A stretch of DNA of 64,000 nt from Kibdelosporangium sp. MJ126-NF4 (GTDB lineage: Bacteria; Actinomycetota; Actinomycetes; Mycobacteriales; Pseudonocardiaceae), in the NCBI RefSeq assembly GCF_000826545.1, contig NZ_CDME01000010.1, positions 124,001-188,000 on the forward strand. Direction: 5' to 3'. Shown piece by piece: positions 45,067-53,419 of this stretch (position 1 is its first letter; every line of letters begins with the position of its first letter). Position numbers and translations under genes: made by a program. The notes beneath the pieces are model-generated. The model made no database searches, had not been told where the DNA came from, and worked only from the letters and a program-made list of their open reading frames with translations.

Positions 45067-46460
45067 ATCACTGCCTCCGCCTGTCGTACCGCGGTGAACA
45101 TGGCGCGGGCCTTGTGCAGCGTTTCGCGGTACTCGGCGGTCGCGTCGGAATCGGCGACCACGCCCGCGCCGGACTGGACGTGCACCTTGCCGTCGGCCAC
45201 GACGATCGTGCGCAACGCGATCGCCAGATCGGTCGCGCCGTCGTAGCCGACGAACCCGAGAGCGCCGCCGTACACCCCGCGCCGTTCCGGCTCCAGCTCG
45301 GCGATGATCTCCATCGCCCTGATCTTCGGCGCGCCGCTGAGCGTGCCCGCGGGGAAGGTGGAGCGCAGCGCGTCCAGCCCGTTCGCCTCGTCGGTCAGCT
45401 CACCGGCCACAGTGGACGAAATGTGCATCACGTGGGAGAAGCGTTCGATCTCCATCAGCTTCTCCACCCGGACACTGCCCGGCACGGCGACGCGGCCCAG
45501 GTCGTGGCGGCCGAGGTCGACGAGCATGACGTGCTCGGCGCACTCCTTCTCGTCAGCCAGCAGTTCCTGCTCCAGCGCGAGATCCGTGTCCACATCCTTG
45601 CCTCGTGCCCGCGTTCCGGCCAGCGGCCTGGTCTCGACACGCCTGCCGGTCGCCTTCACCAGCAGCTCCGGCGAGCAGCCGACCACGTGCCGTCCGCCGC
45701 CCAGGCTCAGGTGGTACATGTATGGCGACGGGTTGATCGCCCGCAGATGCCGGTACAGGTCAAGCGGTTGTGCGGCCAACGGCTTGGTGAACCGCTGGGA
45801 CAGCACGATCTGGAACGCGTCACCGGCCGCGATGTACTCACGGGCACGCTCGACCCGCGCCTCGAACTCGTCCTGCGTCACGTTGGACTGCCAACCGTCC
45901 AACAGGTCACCGTCGGTGCCGCACAGCGACACGACCGGGCGGTGTTCGGCCGGGCTCGTGATCTTCTCCCGCATCGACGAGATCCGGTCGAGCGCGTCCT
46001 GATAGGACTCGACGGCGGGTCGGTGCACCGTCACCAGGATCAGCCTGCGAGTGGCGTGGTCGAAGATGGCCAGATCCTGCACGGTGAGGAACGCCGCCTC
46101 GGGCAGGCCCGGCGCCGGTCCGTCGGCCTCGGGCAGCCGCTCGAAGTGCCGCGCGGTCTCCCAGCCGAGGTAGCCGACCGCGCCGCCGACGAACGGCGGC
46201 AGGCCGGGCATCGGGGCGACCCGCTGTGCCGCAAGCGATCGCAGTGCGGCGAGCGGGTCTCCCGCCGGGAGGAAGAGCGGGGTGGGGCGGTGCCCGATGT
46301 ACGAGTACCTCCCGACGTCTCCGGTCACCGGCACGCTCTCCAGCAGGAAACCGGGCTCGTCCGGGCCGCACAACCGCTCGAACACAGTCACCGGCGTCAG
46401 CGTGTCGGCCAGGAACTCCTGGTATACGGGTACGAGTTGGTACTCGGTGCAATCGCGCAT
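45063..46460 (-). CDS. trpE: Anthranilate synthase component I
   Basis: 465 aa chorismate-utilising enzyme: FQIVLSQRF, RPLAGTRARGKD, EECAEH-like KECAEHVMLVDLGRHDLGR, and SAPKIRAMEII with GVYGGALGFVGYDG near the end. The tryptophan-feedback site LLES is kept (GFLLESVPVTGDVGRYS), so allosteric inhibition may still operate. Slightly shorter than usual TrpE. It begins 7 bp after the P450 stop, so the trp genes share a transcript with the biosynthetic genes upstream. Confidence 0.94.
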
Positions 46461-46467
46461 GATGCCC

Positions 46468-47793
46468 TCACGGAAGAAGAGTGATGACCGCGTGGTCTTC
46501 CGGGCCCATGAAGATGCCCTGCTGCTTCGCGGTGGGGAGGGGAGTGTCGTTCTTCGCCCAGTCTAGACCGGCGACCGCCATGGCCAGTATCATCTTCATC
46601 TCAGCGCGGGCGTAGCCTCGGCCGACACAAGTCCGTTGCCCGCCACCGAAAGCGCCGAACACGTACGGGTCGATGGTGGTGCCGACGAACCGTTCCGGCA
46701 GGAACTCCTCGGGCCGGTCGTACACCTCGGCACTGCGCTGGGAAAGGTAGGCGCAGTGGACCAGGATCGACCCGGCGGGAACGAGATAGTCGTCGATCCG
46801 CAACGGTTCCTTCAGCAGCCGGACACCGTTGAGCGCGGAGACCGGGTGCAGTCGCAGCGTTTCCGAGATCGTGGCGTCCAGGTAGTCCAGGTCCCCGAAC
46901 TCGTCACGCGACAGCGGGCGGTCGCGGAACCGGTCGCCCACCTCGGCTCGCAGCCTGGCCAGCACTTCGGGCCTGCGGGTGATCTCGGCGAACACCCACG
47001 ACAACGTGTTGGCCGTGGTGGAGAAACCGGTGTACAGCAGGCTGAACACCTCGTCGCGGACGACCTCGTCGGTCAGCGACTCGTCGCCCTCGGCCGCGTG
47101 CCGCAGCAGCGACGCGAACACGTCGTCCTGGCCGATCCGGTCCGACTTGGCCACGTGCCCGGGGATCCGTTCCGCCACGAACGCGCGGATCTCCTTGTCG
47201 GCGGCGATCACCTCGTCCAGTGTGTACCTGGCGTTCTCCGTGCGGGGCAGCAACTCGCACAGCTCGGCTCGGTCCTCGGCGGAGAAGTTGCCGCACACGA
47301 CCTCGACGATCACCTCGGACGTGAGCTTCTGCAGCTCCTCGTACACCGGGAAAGCCTTGTCACGAGGCCACTGTGCGAAATGGCGGTCCACCGCCTGCTG
47401 GATGATCGCGATGTAGTCCTTGCCGCCGCTGAACGCCGGGTGCAGCTGCGCGCGGCGCCTGCGGTGTGCCTTGCCGTCGATGTAGCCGACCGACTCCTCC
47501 ATGGTGCCGAAGAAGACCTGGTTGGCCTCGGCGCCACTGGTGGTGCGCACGGCGCTGTACATCGCGCGGATCTGGTGCGGCCGGGACACGAACACCCACT
47601 GGCCGTTGACCTTGATGTCGACGGCGTCTTCGTTGCCGAGCGAGCCGAGGTCGATGGCGAAGACCGTGCCGTGCTCGGCGGCTTGCTTCTCGACATACCC
47701 GAACGGGTCGGCGTGGAAGTTCACACGTTGCTCTTGCGGTGACTCGGCCGGTGCCGGTGGCAGCCGGTCGGAGGTGGTGTGCACAGGAGACAT
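46468..47793 (-). CDS. Cytochrome P450 of the tryptophan-related cluster
   Basis: 441 aa. I-helix region LLYTGFSTTANTLSW (the usual AGxET reads TGFST), ExxR in ISETLRLHPV, PERF in LPERFVGTT and heme loop FGGGQRTCVGRGYA with the Cys ligand. The sequence resembles CYP110-like P450s with a proline-hinged N-terminus and no membrane anchor. Likely tailoring oxygenase of the cluster. ATG 47793 lies 12 bp after the stop of the fusion gene, and trpE follows by 7 bp. Confidence 0.9.
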   Translation of the reverse strand: MSPVHTTSDRLPPAPAESPQEQRVNFHADPFGYVEKQAAEHGTVFAIDLGSLGNEDAVDIKVNGQWVFVSRPHQIRAMYSAVRTTSGAEANQVFFGTMEESVGYIDGKAHRRRRAQLHPAFSGGKDYIAIIQQAVDRHFAQWPRDKAFPVYEELQKLTSEVIVEVVCGNFSAEDRAELCELLPRTENARYTLDEVIAADKEIRAFVAERIPGHVAKSDRIGQDDVFASLLRHAAEGDESLTDEVVRDEVFSLLYTGFSTTANTLSWVFAEITRRPEVLARLRAEVGDRFRDRPLSRDEFGDLDYLDATISETLRLHPVSALNGVRLLKEPLRIDDYLVPAGSILVHCAYLSQRSAEVYDRPEEFLPERFVGTTIDPYVFGAFGGGQRTCVGRGYARAEMKMILAMAVAGLDWAKNDTPLPTAKQQGIFMGPEDHAVITLLP

Positions 47794-47805
47794 GTCAGAT
47801 CCTTC

Positions 47806-50682
47806 TCAGAGCTTGCCGAGGGACCACGTGACGTCGTCGAGGAGCTGGTCGATCACGACCTTGTCGGTCTGGTGGTGCATGATGCACGACCGGACGACCA
47901 GCCCTTCCTCGGGCAACGTGGTGGTGGACAGGTAGACGCTGCCGCGCGAGTTGATCAGCTCGGCGAGACGTTCGTTGCGGCGTGCCTGGTCGGCGCGGTT
48001 GTTCGACCGGATGCCGAACCCGACGGTCGGCAGGTGCGGCTTGCCCCGGTCGACCACCGTGATCTCGTCGAGGTGCGCCAGCCGGTCGGCCAGGTCCTCG
48101 GCGAGGTCGAGCTTCTCGTCGAGGCACCGCTCGAACGCCGTGATGCCGTGCAGTTTGATCGGCAGCCACGCGGTCAGGCCACGGGCCTCGCGGGTGAGCT
48201 CCGGTCCGTAGTTGCAGAAGTCGACGAAGTTGTCGTCATTGGACAGTTCGGGGACGTAGGCCGCGCCACCGATCTCGAACGCGGTCTTCAGCTGCGACTG
48301 GTCCTTGACCAGCAGCGCGGAGATGCCATGCGGCAGGAACAGTGACTTGTGCGCGTCGACCGCGATCGAGTCGGCCTCGCCGCTGCCCGCCAGCAGTGTC
48401 CTGCCTCGGCCGGTGAGCCGGAAGAAACCGCCGAAGCAGGCGTCGGCGTGCAGCCAGATGCTGTACTGCGAGCAGAACTCGGCCAGCCGGACCAGGTCGT
48501 CGACAGCGCCCGTGTTGGTGGTGCCCGCGGTGCCGATCACACAGGCCGGGATGTAGCCGCGGTCGATGTCGTGGTTGACCGCGCGCCGTAACTCGTCGAC
48601 GTCGATCGTGTAGTCGCGGTTCACGCCGATGCTGCGGACCCGGTCGCCCGGGATACCGACCATCCGTGCCGCCTTGGCAACCGAGAAGTGGCCCTGGCTG
48701 GACACGTAGACGGTGGCCCGCTGCTGTGCCGCGTCGCCGACCTGCGCCAACGCGCAGCGCAACGCCATGAAGTTCGCGATCGAGCCACCGGTGGTGAGGT
48801 AGCCGAACGAACCAGTGCCGTAACCCAGCATCGAGCAGAACCACCTGATCACGTTCGTCTCGATCTGGGTGAAGCCGGGCGAGGCCGCCCACGCCCCGGG
48901 GAACCGGTTGAGCGTGCGGGAGATGAACTCGCCGACCGCCGCCTGGAACAACCCGCCGGACGGGACGTGTGCCATGAACCCGGGATGCGGGTGGATCATT
49001 CCGTTGGTCATCGCCCTGTCGAAGATCTCCGACAGCAGCACCTCGAGACTGGTGCCGTGCTGCGGGACGTCGTCCTCCCGCAGCAGCGCGCCGATCAGTT
49101 TGCCGTCCGCGTCGTGCGCTCCGTCGGGATGGTGCAGGTAGGACGCCGGGTACTTGCCCGCTGCCAGATCCTCCTGGTAGCGCAGCAGCCGGGCGCCGAC
49201 CGTGTCGAGCAGGTACTTCTGCTGGTCGGGGGCGAGGTCCAACGTCAGCGTCTGGCCGAGCCTCGATCCGTTCGCGGCCTGGCTCGCCGGGTAGGCGTCG
49301 AGGATCTTGTGCGCCTCGGTGTGCACGTCCAGCCTGCCGCACAGGTCGTCCACAATGGTCCGTTGCTGTTCGTGCCTGGTGATCACCTCGTTGTACGGGA
49401 TGTTCGTGAACGCGACCATGTGGTAGAGCGGAATGAAATCGCCGGGGTGGCGCAGGTGCAGCTGCTTCTCCAGTTTGTTGCGGGCGTGGAAGTCGGTGTC
49501 GTCGGTGTGCGACTTCAGCTCGGCCCGCATCGCCAGCGACAGGTCGGCGATCGCGTCACCGGGGCCCTTGCGGGCGTCGGTGAAGTCCGCAAGCGCTTGG
49601 CGGATACCGCTGTCCCTGTCCTGACCGGCCAGGTTGCGGTCCAGGATCTCGAAGAACGTGCGGACGTCCTCGAAGCTGCAGTTGATGCCCTGGCCGTAGA
49701 ACGGCACCATCGTGTGTGCCGAGTCGCCGATCAGGACGGCGAGCTCGTGGTGGTATGGGAAGCACTTGATGGTCTTCAGCGACGACGGCGGAGCCGCCAG
49801 CACGTCCTTGGTGAGCTGGGGCAGGAACTTGACGATGTCGGGGAAGTACTCGGCGAACAGCGCCCGCACGTCCTCCTCGGTCCTGAGCTTGGCCCAGGTC
49901 GGTTGGTCGGGGTCGTCGGAGGTGAGCGGCATGAACAGGCCCGTGGTGTAGCTGTGGTCCACATTGGGCTGCGACAGCAGGACGAAGTCACCGCGCGGCC
50001 AGACGTGTAGGCCGTGGCTGTCGCTGTCCGGGCAGCCGGGGTCACGCAGCGCCTCAAGCAGCGCGTAGCCGCCGTCGGGCGTGGACGGCATCTTCAGTTC
50101 GGCGAACCCGTCGGTGATGTACTCCTGCGAGATGCTCATCCGCGCACCACGGCGTGACATCTCCTGCCGCACGATGCTGTTGGCGCCGTCGCAGCCGATC
50201 AGGATGTCACCGGAGCTCTCCCGGAAGCCGTTGGCGCTGGTGGCGAACGTGGCCTTGGCGCCGGCGGGATCCGCCCGGATGCACTCGTGCTCGAAGAAGA
50301 TCTCCGCGCCCGCCTTCTCGGCCTCGTCCATCAGGGTGTGGTGCAGCAGTCCACGGGGGATGGACAGCAGGTGGTGGTCGTCCTCGGTGCCGTAGCGTTG
50401 GTAGGACAGTGAACCGTCCGCGTGGTGGATGACTCGCTGTGGCAGCGGCACACCGTTGCGGTAGAGGACGTCGATGAGGTGCGGCTGGAGTGACTTCAGA
50501 CCGCGGCGGGTGAGGGTGAGGTTGAAGGAATGGCCCTTGCCACCGTGCAGCCTGCGGAAGTCGGTGCCGCGCTCGTAGAGCTCGACCTGGAAAGCGCGCC
50601 TGCGCAGTTCGATCGCGACCAAGCATGCGACCGGGCCCGCGCCGACGATGACCGCCTTCGCCTGGTGGGTGTTTCCGGACAT
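47806..50682 (-). CDS. Fusion of a kynurenine 3-monooxygenase-like domain with an aromatic L-amino acid decarboxylase
   Basis: 958 aa. Residues 1 to about 450 are a KMO-type FAD monooxygenase: VIVGAGPVACLVAIELR (FAD), GHSFNLTLTRRG, EYITDGFAELKMPS, GLHVWPRGDFVLLSQPN, LIGDSAHTMVPFYGQGIN, and HPGDFIPLYHMVAFTNIPY from the C-terminal lobe. Residues from about 480 to 958 are a group II PLP decarboxylase: HPGFMAHVPSGG, TTGGSIANFMALR, stacking His665 (SSQGHFS), Asp747 in HADACFGG and PLP Lys779 in DAHKSLF. KMO hydroxylates kynurenine at C3; the second domain would decarboxylate the product to an amine. RBS GGAGGAGG fixes ATG 50682. No tryptophan dioxygenase or formamidase gene is in the window. Confidence 0.93.
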   Translation of the reverse strand: MSGNTHQAKAVIVGAGPVACLVAIELRRRAFQVELYERGTDFRRLHGGKGHSFNLTLTRRGLKSLQPHLIDVLYRNGVPLPQRVIHHADGSLSYQRYGTEDDHHLLSIPRGLLHHTLMDEAEKAGAEIFFEHECIRADPAGAKATFATSANGFRESSGDILIGCDGANSIVRQEMSRRGARMSISQEYITDGFAELKMPSTPDGGYALLEALRDPGCPDSDSHGLHVWPRGDFVLLSQPNVDHSYTTGLFMPLTSDDPDQPTWAKLRTEEDVRALFAEYFPDIVKFLPQLTKDVLAAPPSSLKTIKCFPYHHELAVLIGDSAHTMVPFYGQGINCSFEDVRTFFEILDRNLAGQDRDSGIRQALADFTDARKGPGDAIADLSLAMRAELKSHTDDTDFHARNKLEKQLHLRHPGDFIPLYHMVAFTNIPYNEVITRHEQQRTIVDDLCGRLDVHTEAHKILDAYPASQAANGSRLGQTLTLDLAPDQQKYLLDTVGARLLRYQEDLAAGKYPASYLHHPDGAHDADGKLIGALLREDDVPQHGTSLEVLLSEIFDRAMTNGMIHPHPGFMAHVPSGGLFQAAVGEFISRTLNRFPGAWAASPGFTQIETNVIRWFCSMLGYGTGSFGYLTTGGSIANFMALRCALAQVGDAAQQRATVYVSSQGHFSVAKAARMVGIPGDRVRSIGVNRDYTIDVDELRRAVNHDIDRGYIPACVIGTAGTTNTGAVDDLVRLAEFCSQYSIWLHADACFGGFFRLTGRGRTLLAGSGEADSIAVDAHKSLFLPHGISALLVKDQSQLKTAFEIGGAAYVPELSNDDNFVDFCNYGPELTREARGLTAWLPIKLHGITAFERCLDEKLDLAEDLADRLAHLDEITVVDRGKPHLPTVGFGIRSNNRADQARRNERLAELINSRGSVYLSTTTLPEEGLVVRSCIMHHQTDKVVIDQLLDDVTWSLGKL

Positions 50683-50822
50683 GTACGCCTCCTCCCCAAG
50701 CGCGCCGTAACCGATCGCGTGGGAGTGTGTTGCGGTGGGGACAGTGGTGGAACGCCTGAGATGAAAGCTATTCCGACTGCCTCTCGCCGTTCTCTTGCTC
50801 CGCTCTCCGTCCGGTTCGGCGC

Positions 50823-50852
50823 GCTGAGGGGTCAGATGCTGAGAGGTCAGAT
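50823..50852. repeat. Two 15-bp tandem repeats at the end of the transglutaminase-like gene
   Basis: GCTGAGGGGTCAGAT (50823-50837) and GCTGAGAGGTCAGAT (50838-50852) are adjacent and differ at one base. They overlap the stop codon of the transglutaminase-like gene and begin the 164-bp gap before the fusion gene, the longest gap within the operon. The rest of that gap shows no strong hairpin. Confidence 0.6.
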
Positions 50853-51494
50853 GTCGGCGGCCTGGGCAGCGAGTGACCCGGTGTCGGGCACGACGGTGCC
50901 GTCGGCGAACATGCCGGGGTGGCGTGCGCGCATCAGGCCGATCAGCCGGTCGTAGTGGACGTCGTCGAAATGCCCGTGCTCGGTGAGGAACTCCATCTGG
51001 TCCCCGCCGGTGAACGGGTGCAGGCGCGCGTCGGACTCGCCGTCGAACTCCAGCGGCTCCATTCGGTACAACCGGCACAGCACCTTGTTGAACACCGGCG
51101 TGACGTGGAGCCATCGGCCATCGAGCTGGATGGCGGTCAGCCAGTGCACGAAGGTGTCACCCCCGACAAGCGCCTGCAGGGCCGGTGAGGCCAGGTGGTT
51201 GCGGACCTCGCTGACCACGAGCCTGCTGGGGATGCCGACCGCGCGGACCGCGGCCGCGTACAGGATCGACTTGTGCACGCAGAATCCCTGCCCGCGTGCG
51301 ACGATCGCGCTGGCGCGTAGACCTTCCCTGGACAGGTCCTGGCCGCTGACCTCGTAGTGCAGGCCGTCGCGCACGGCGTAGAACAGCCGGACGGCCTGGT
51401 CTTTCGGTGTGGTGGCGTCGCCGACGGCCTTCGCGACGAACTCGCGGACGCGTTCGTGGGTGTAGTCCAGGAACTCGGTGGGCGCGGTCACCAT
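50847..51494 (-). CDS. Transglutaminase-like protein, candidate amide-bond former
   Basis: 215 aa of the transglutaminase/cysteine protease-like superfamily. Catalytic Cys72 in GQGFCVHKSILYAAAVRAVG and His117 in TFVHWLTAIQLDGRW are present; the position of the third residue reads VTPVFN, as in the branch where Asp is replaced. In andrimid biosynthesis the transglutaminase homologue AdmF forms an amide between carrier-bound acyl groups. With no condensation domain nearby, this protein is the best candidate for joining the carrier-bound acyl group to an amine. ATG 51494 overlaps the dehydrogenase gene by 7 bp. Hydrolysis is the alternative role. Confidence 0.82.
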   Translation of the reverse strand: MVTAPTEFLDYTHERVREFVAKAVGDATTPKDQAVRLFYAVRDGLHYEVSGQDLSREGLRASAIVARGQGFCVHKSILYAAAVRAVGIPSRLVVSEVRNHLASPALQALVGGDTFVHWLTAIQLDGRWLHVTPVFNKVLCRLYRMEPLEFDGESDARLHPFTGGDQMEFLTEHGHFDDVHYDRLIGLMRARHPGMFADGTVVPDTGSLAAQAADI

Positions 51495-52639
51495 GATGAG
51501 CCTCCGTTCTCGCCCAATCCCATGACGGCGGCGACTTTGTTGCGCTGGATCTCCGAGGTGCCGGAGTAGATGGTCCCGGCGATCGCGTCCCGCAGGCCGC
51601 GTTCGATTCCGGTGGCGGAGAGGTAGCCTGCCCCGCCGAACACCTGCACGGCGGTCCGCGCGGTGGCCACATTGGCCTCGCTCACCACGATCTTCGTCAT
51701 CGCCACACGCGCGGTGACGTCCTCGCCCGCGACCAACCTGGCGACGGTGTCGTGCAGCCACCTGCGGGCCGTCTCGACGCTGATCCGCATGTCGACGATC
51801 GCGTGCGACACCGCCTGGAACGCGCCGATCGGCTGTCCGAACTGGACTCGGCTGCGAGCGCGTCCCGCGCACGTGTCCAGCCTGCGGCGCATCTGGCCGA
51901 CCTGTCCCGCGGCGATGAAGAGGATTTCGCGCGCCATCACGTGCGACAACAGCCACGATCCGCCGCCGACCTGACCGACGACATGATCGGCGGGAACACG
52001 GGCATCGGTCAGCTCGGCTGTGCCCAGCGGGGAGCAGCGCAGGCCCATCTTGCCCAACGGCCCGCTCAGCGTGAACCCTGCGGTGTCACGGGGAACGGCG
52101 AACGCGGTCAGGCCGGTGAACGTCCCAGGTTGTCCGGTCACTGTGTACACCACGACCAGGTCGGCGATCGGCCCGTTGGAGATGAACGCCTTGCGCCCGT
52201 TGATAACGTAACCGTGGTCGTCGGCCACGGCGGCGGTCCTCATCGCGAGCGCGTCCGAACCGGCGTCCGGTTCGGTGATGGCGTGCGCGCCGATGATCTC
52301 GCCTGTGGTCACGGGATGTTCGTAGCGTTCCCGCAGTTCCGCTGAACCGAAGCGGGCCAACGGCACCGCGCAACTGGCCAGCTGGGTGGCCACGCTGAAT
52401 CCGAGGCTGGCGTCGTCGCTGCCATGACCGAGGCCCTCCAGTGCCGCGGTGATCTGAGGCAGTGTGTCGTCCGAACGCCTGCGGTCGCGAGTGAACGGCA
52501 GTCCGAAAAGGCCGGTCGCCGCGACCAGGTTCCATTTCTCGTGGGAGAACTCGGCCGACTGGTCGTCGGCCGTCACGCTGCTCGCGAGCTTCTCGCCGAG
52601 CTCGGCCATCCGCTCGTACCACTCGTTTTCCACGGACAT
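51488..52639 (-). CDS. Acyl-CoA dehydrogenase-fold enzyme resembling prolyl-carrier dehydrogenase PltE
   Basis: 383 aa. FAD-binding IIGAHAITEPDAGSDALAMR, YVINGRKAFISNGPIADLVVVY, GKMGLRCSPLGTAELTDARVP and the ending GTIYSGTSEIQRNKVA. The sequence follows PltE/RedW-type enzymes that oxidise aminoacyl groups on a carrier protein (proline to pyrrole), and its neighbours are exactly a carrier protein and a stand-alone adenylation enzyme. Which amino acid is used is not certain. ATG 52639 has GGAAAGGAGG upstream. Confidence 0.87.
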   Translation of the reverse strand: MSVENEWYERMAELGEKLASSVTADDQSAEFSHEKWNLVAATGLFGLPFTRDRRRSDDTLPQITAALEGLGHGSDDASLGFSVATQLASCAVPLARFGSAELRERYEHPVTTGEIIGAHAITEPDAGSDALAMRTAAVADDHGYVINGRKAFISNGPIADLVVVYTVTGQPGTFTGLTAFAVPRDTAGFTLSGPLGKMGLRCSPLGTAELTDARVPADHVVGQVGGGSWLLSHVMAREILFIAAGQVGQMRRRLDTCAGRARSRVQFGQPIGAFQAVSHAIVDMRISVETARRWLHDTVARLVAGEDVTARVAMTKIVVSEANVATARTAVQVFGGAGYLSATGIERGLRDAIAGTIYSGTSEIQRNKVAAVMGLGENGGSSW

Positions 52640-52664
52640 CAGGCCTCCTTTCCGTAAGTGGATG

Positions 52665-52708
52665 TCGTGAGTGTGTGGTCCGGCTAGAACCGGACCAAAC
52701 ACTCACGA
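52665..52708. repeat. Palindromic hairpin, TCGTGAGTG family, copy 3
   Basis: Single hairpin of 19-bp arms with one mismatch (TCGTGAGTGTGTGGTCCGG, complement ending CACTCACGA) and a 6-nt loop. It belongs to the family at 15427 and 33261 but lacks the inner pair. It lies 5 bp after the EctC-like stop, inside the long operon, and may cause partial termination between the two halves. Confidence 0.8.
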
Positions 52709-52713
52709 GCTTT

Positions 52714-53088
52714 TCAGTAGCAGGAGTAGCCGTCCTGGCAGAGTGAGTGCTTCTCGTCGCCGGTCAGCGGCGGGTTGAACACGCTGATCAGGTGCAGGTC
52801 CTCGGACGGGGCGGCGGTCAGGGTGTGCGCGTCGTGTCGGTCGAGCGCGTATAAGACCCCCGGTTCGATCGCGTGCGTCACGCCGTCGCTGGAGACCACC
52901 TCACCTTTGCCGGAGATGCAGTAGCAGGCTTCCAAGTGCCTGCGGTACTGGAGTTTCGAGCTGGTGCCCGCGCGGACGACGGTGTGGCAGACGGTGAATC
53001 CCATGCCGTCGGCACCGACGAGCAGCCGATAGCTGTCACCGTTTCCCCAGTTGACCATCTTGACGGTTTCCCTGGTGCGAATGAACAT
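52714..53088 (-). CDS. Ectoine-synthase-like cupin (EctC family)
   Basis: 124 aa. The sequence follows EctC closely: GMGFTVCHTVVRAGTSSKLQ, HLEACYCISGKGEV, PGVLYALDRHDAHTL and VFNPPLTGDEKHS. Glu53, Tyr80 and His88 correspond to the iron ligands of characterised ectoine synthases. EctC closes the ectoine ring by losing water between an amine and an N-acyl carbonyl. The ectA, ectB and ectD genes are absent, so it probably does an analogous cyclisation on a cluster intermediate. RBS AGGAG fixes ATG 53088. An unusual Cys-rich end (SLCQDGYSCY) is present. Confidence 0.87.
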   Translation of the reverse strand: MFIRTRETVKMVNWGNGDSYRLLVGADGMGFTVCHTVVRAGTSSKLQYRRHLEACYCISGKGEVVSSDGVTHAIEPGVLYALDRHDAHTLTAAPSEDLHLISVFNPPLTGDEKHSLCQDGYSCY

Positions 53089-53163
53089 TGTGGTTCTCCT
53101 GTCTGTTTTCGGGCGTGCGTCACCCACAGGGAAAAGCGGGTGGGGGAAGAAACGGGGAACGAA

Positions 53164-53418
53164 CTACGCCTGCGGTTGCGGCGTCGCGCCGAGGAACTCG
53201 GCGATCGTGACGACCGACCGGAAGTAGTCGGGGCGCAGGTCGGCGGCGTCGATGTCGACACCGAACTCGGCGGCCAGCCCGGTGACCAGGCGGACGAGGC
53301 TGAGGCTGGTGATCAGCCCGCTGGCGAGCAGGTCGTAGTCGTCCGGCAGGTCGGCCGGGGTGACGTCCGGTGCGAAGTTGCGCACCACCCACTCCTTGAT
53401 CTCTTCGGTCCTCGGCAT
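53164..53418 (-). CDS. Acyl/peptidyl carrier protein
   Basis: 84 aa four-helix carrier. Ser38 in LLASGLITSLSLVRLV is the expected phosphopantetheine site; the usual DSL reads TSL. Length and order (adenylation enzyme, carrier, dehydrogenase) match PltL-type carriers. It starts 1 bp after the adenylation gene stop, so the pair is coupled. No phosphopantetheinyl transferase gene is in the window. Confidence 0.88.
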   Translation of the reverse strand: MPRTEEIKEWVVRNFAPDVTPADLPDDYDLLASGLITSLSLVRLVTGLAAEFGVDIDAADLRPDYFRSVVTIAEFLGATPQPQA

Positions 53419-53419
53419 G

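Noticed and set aside
46461..46467. trp leader peptide or attenuator before trpE
   Set aside because: Only 7 bp separate trpE from the P450 gene, so there is no room for a leader.
52714..53088. Ectoine biosynthesis operon
   Set aside because: Only the ectC-like gene is present; ectA, ectB, ectD and an ask gene are all absent.
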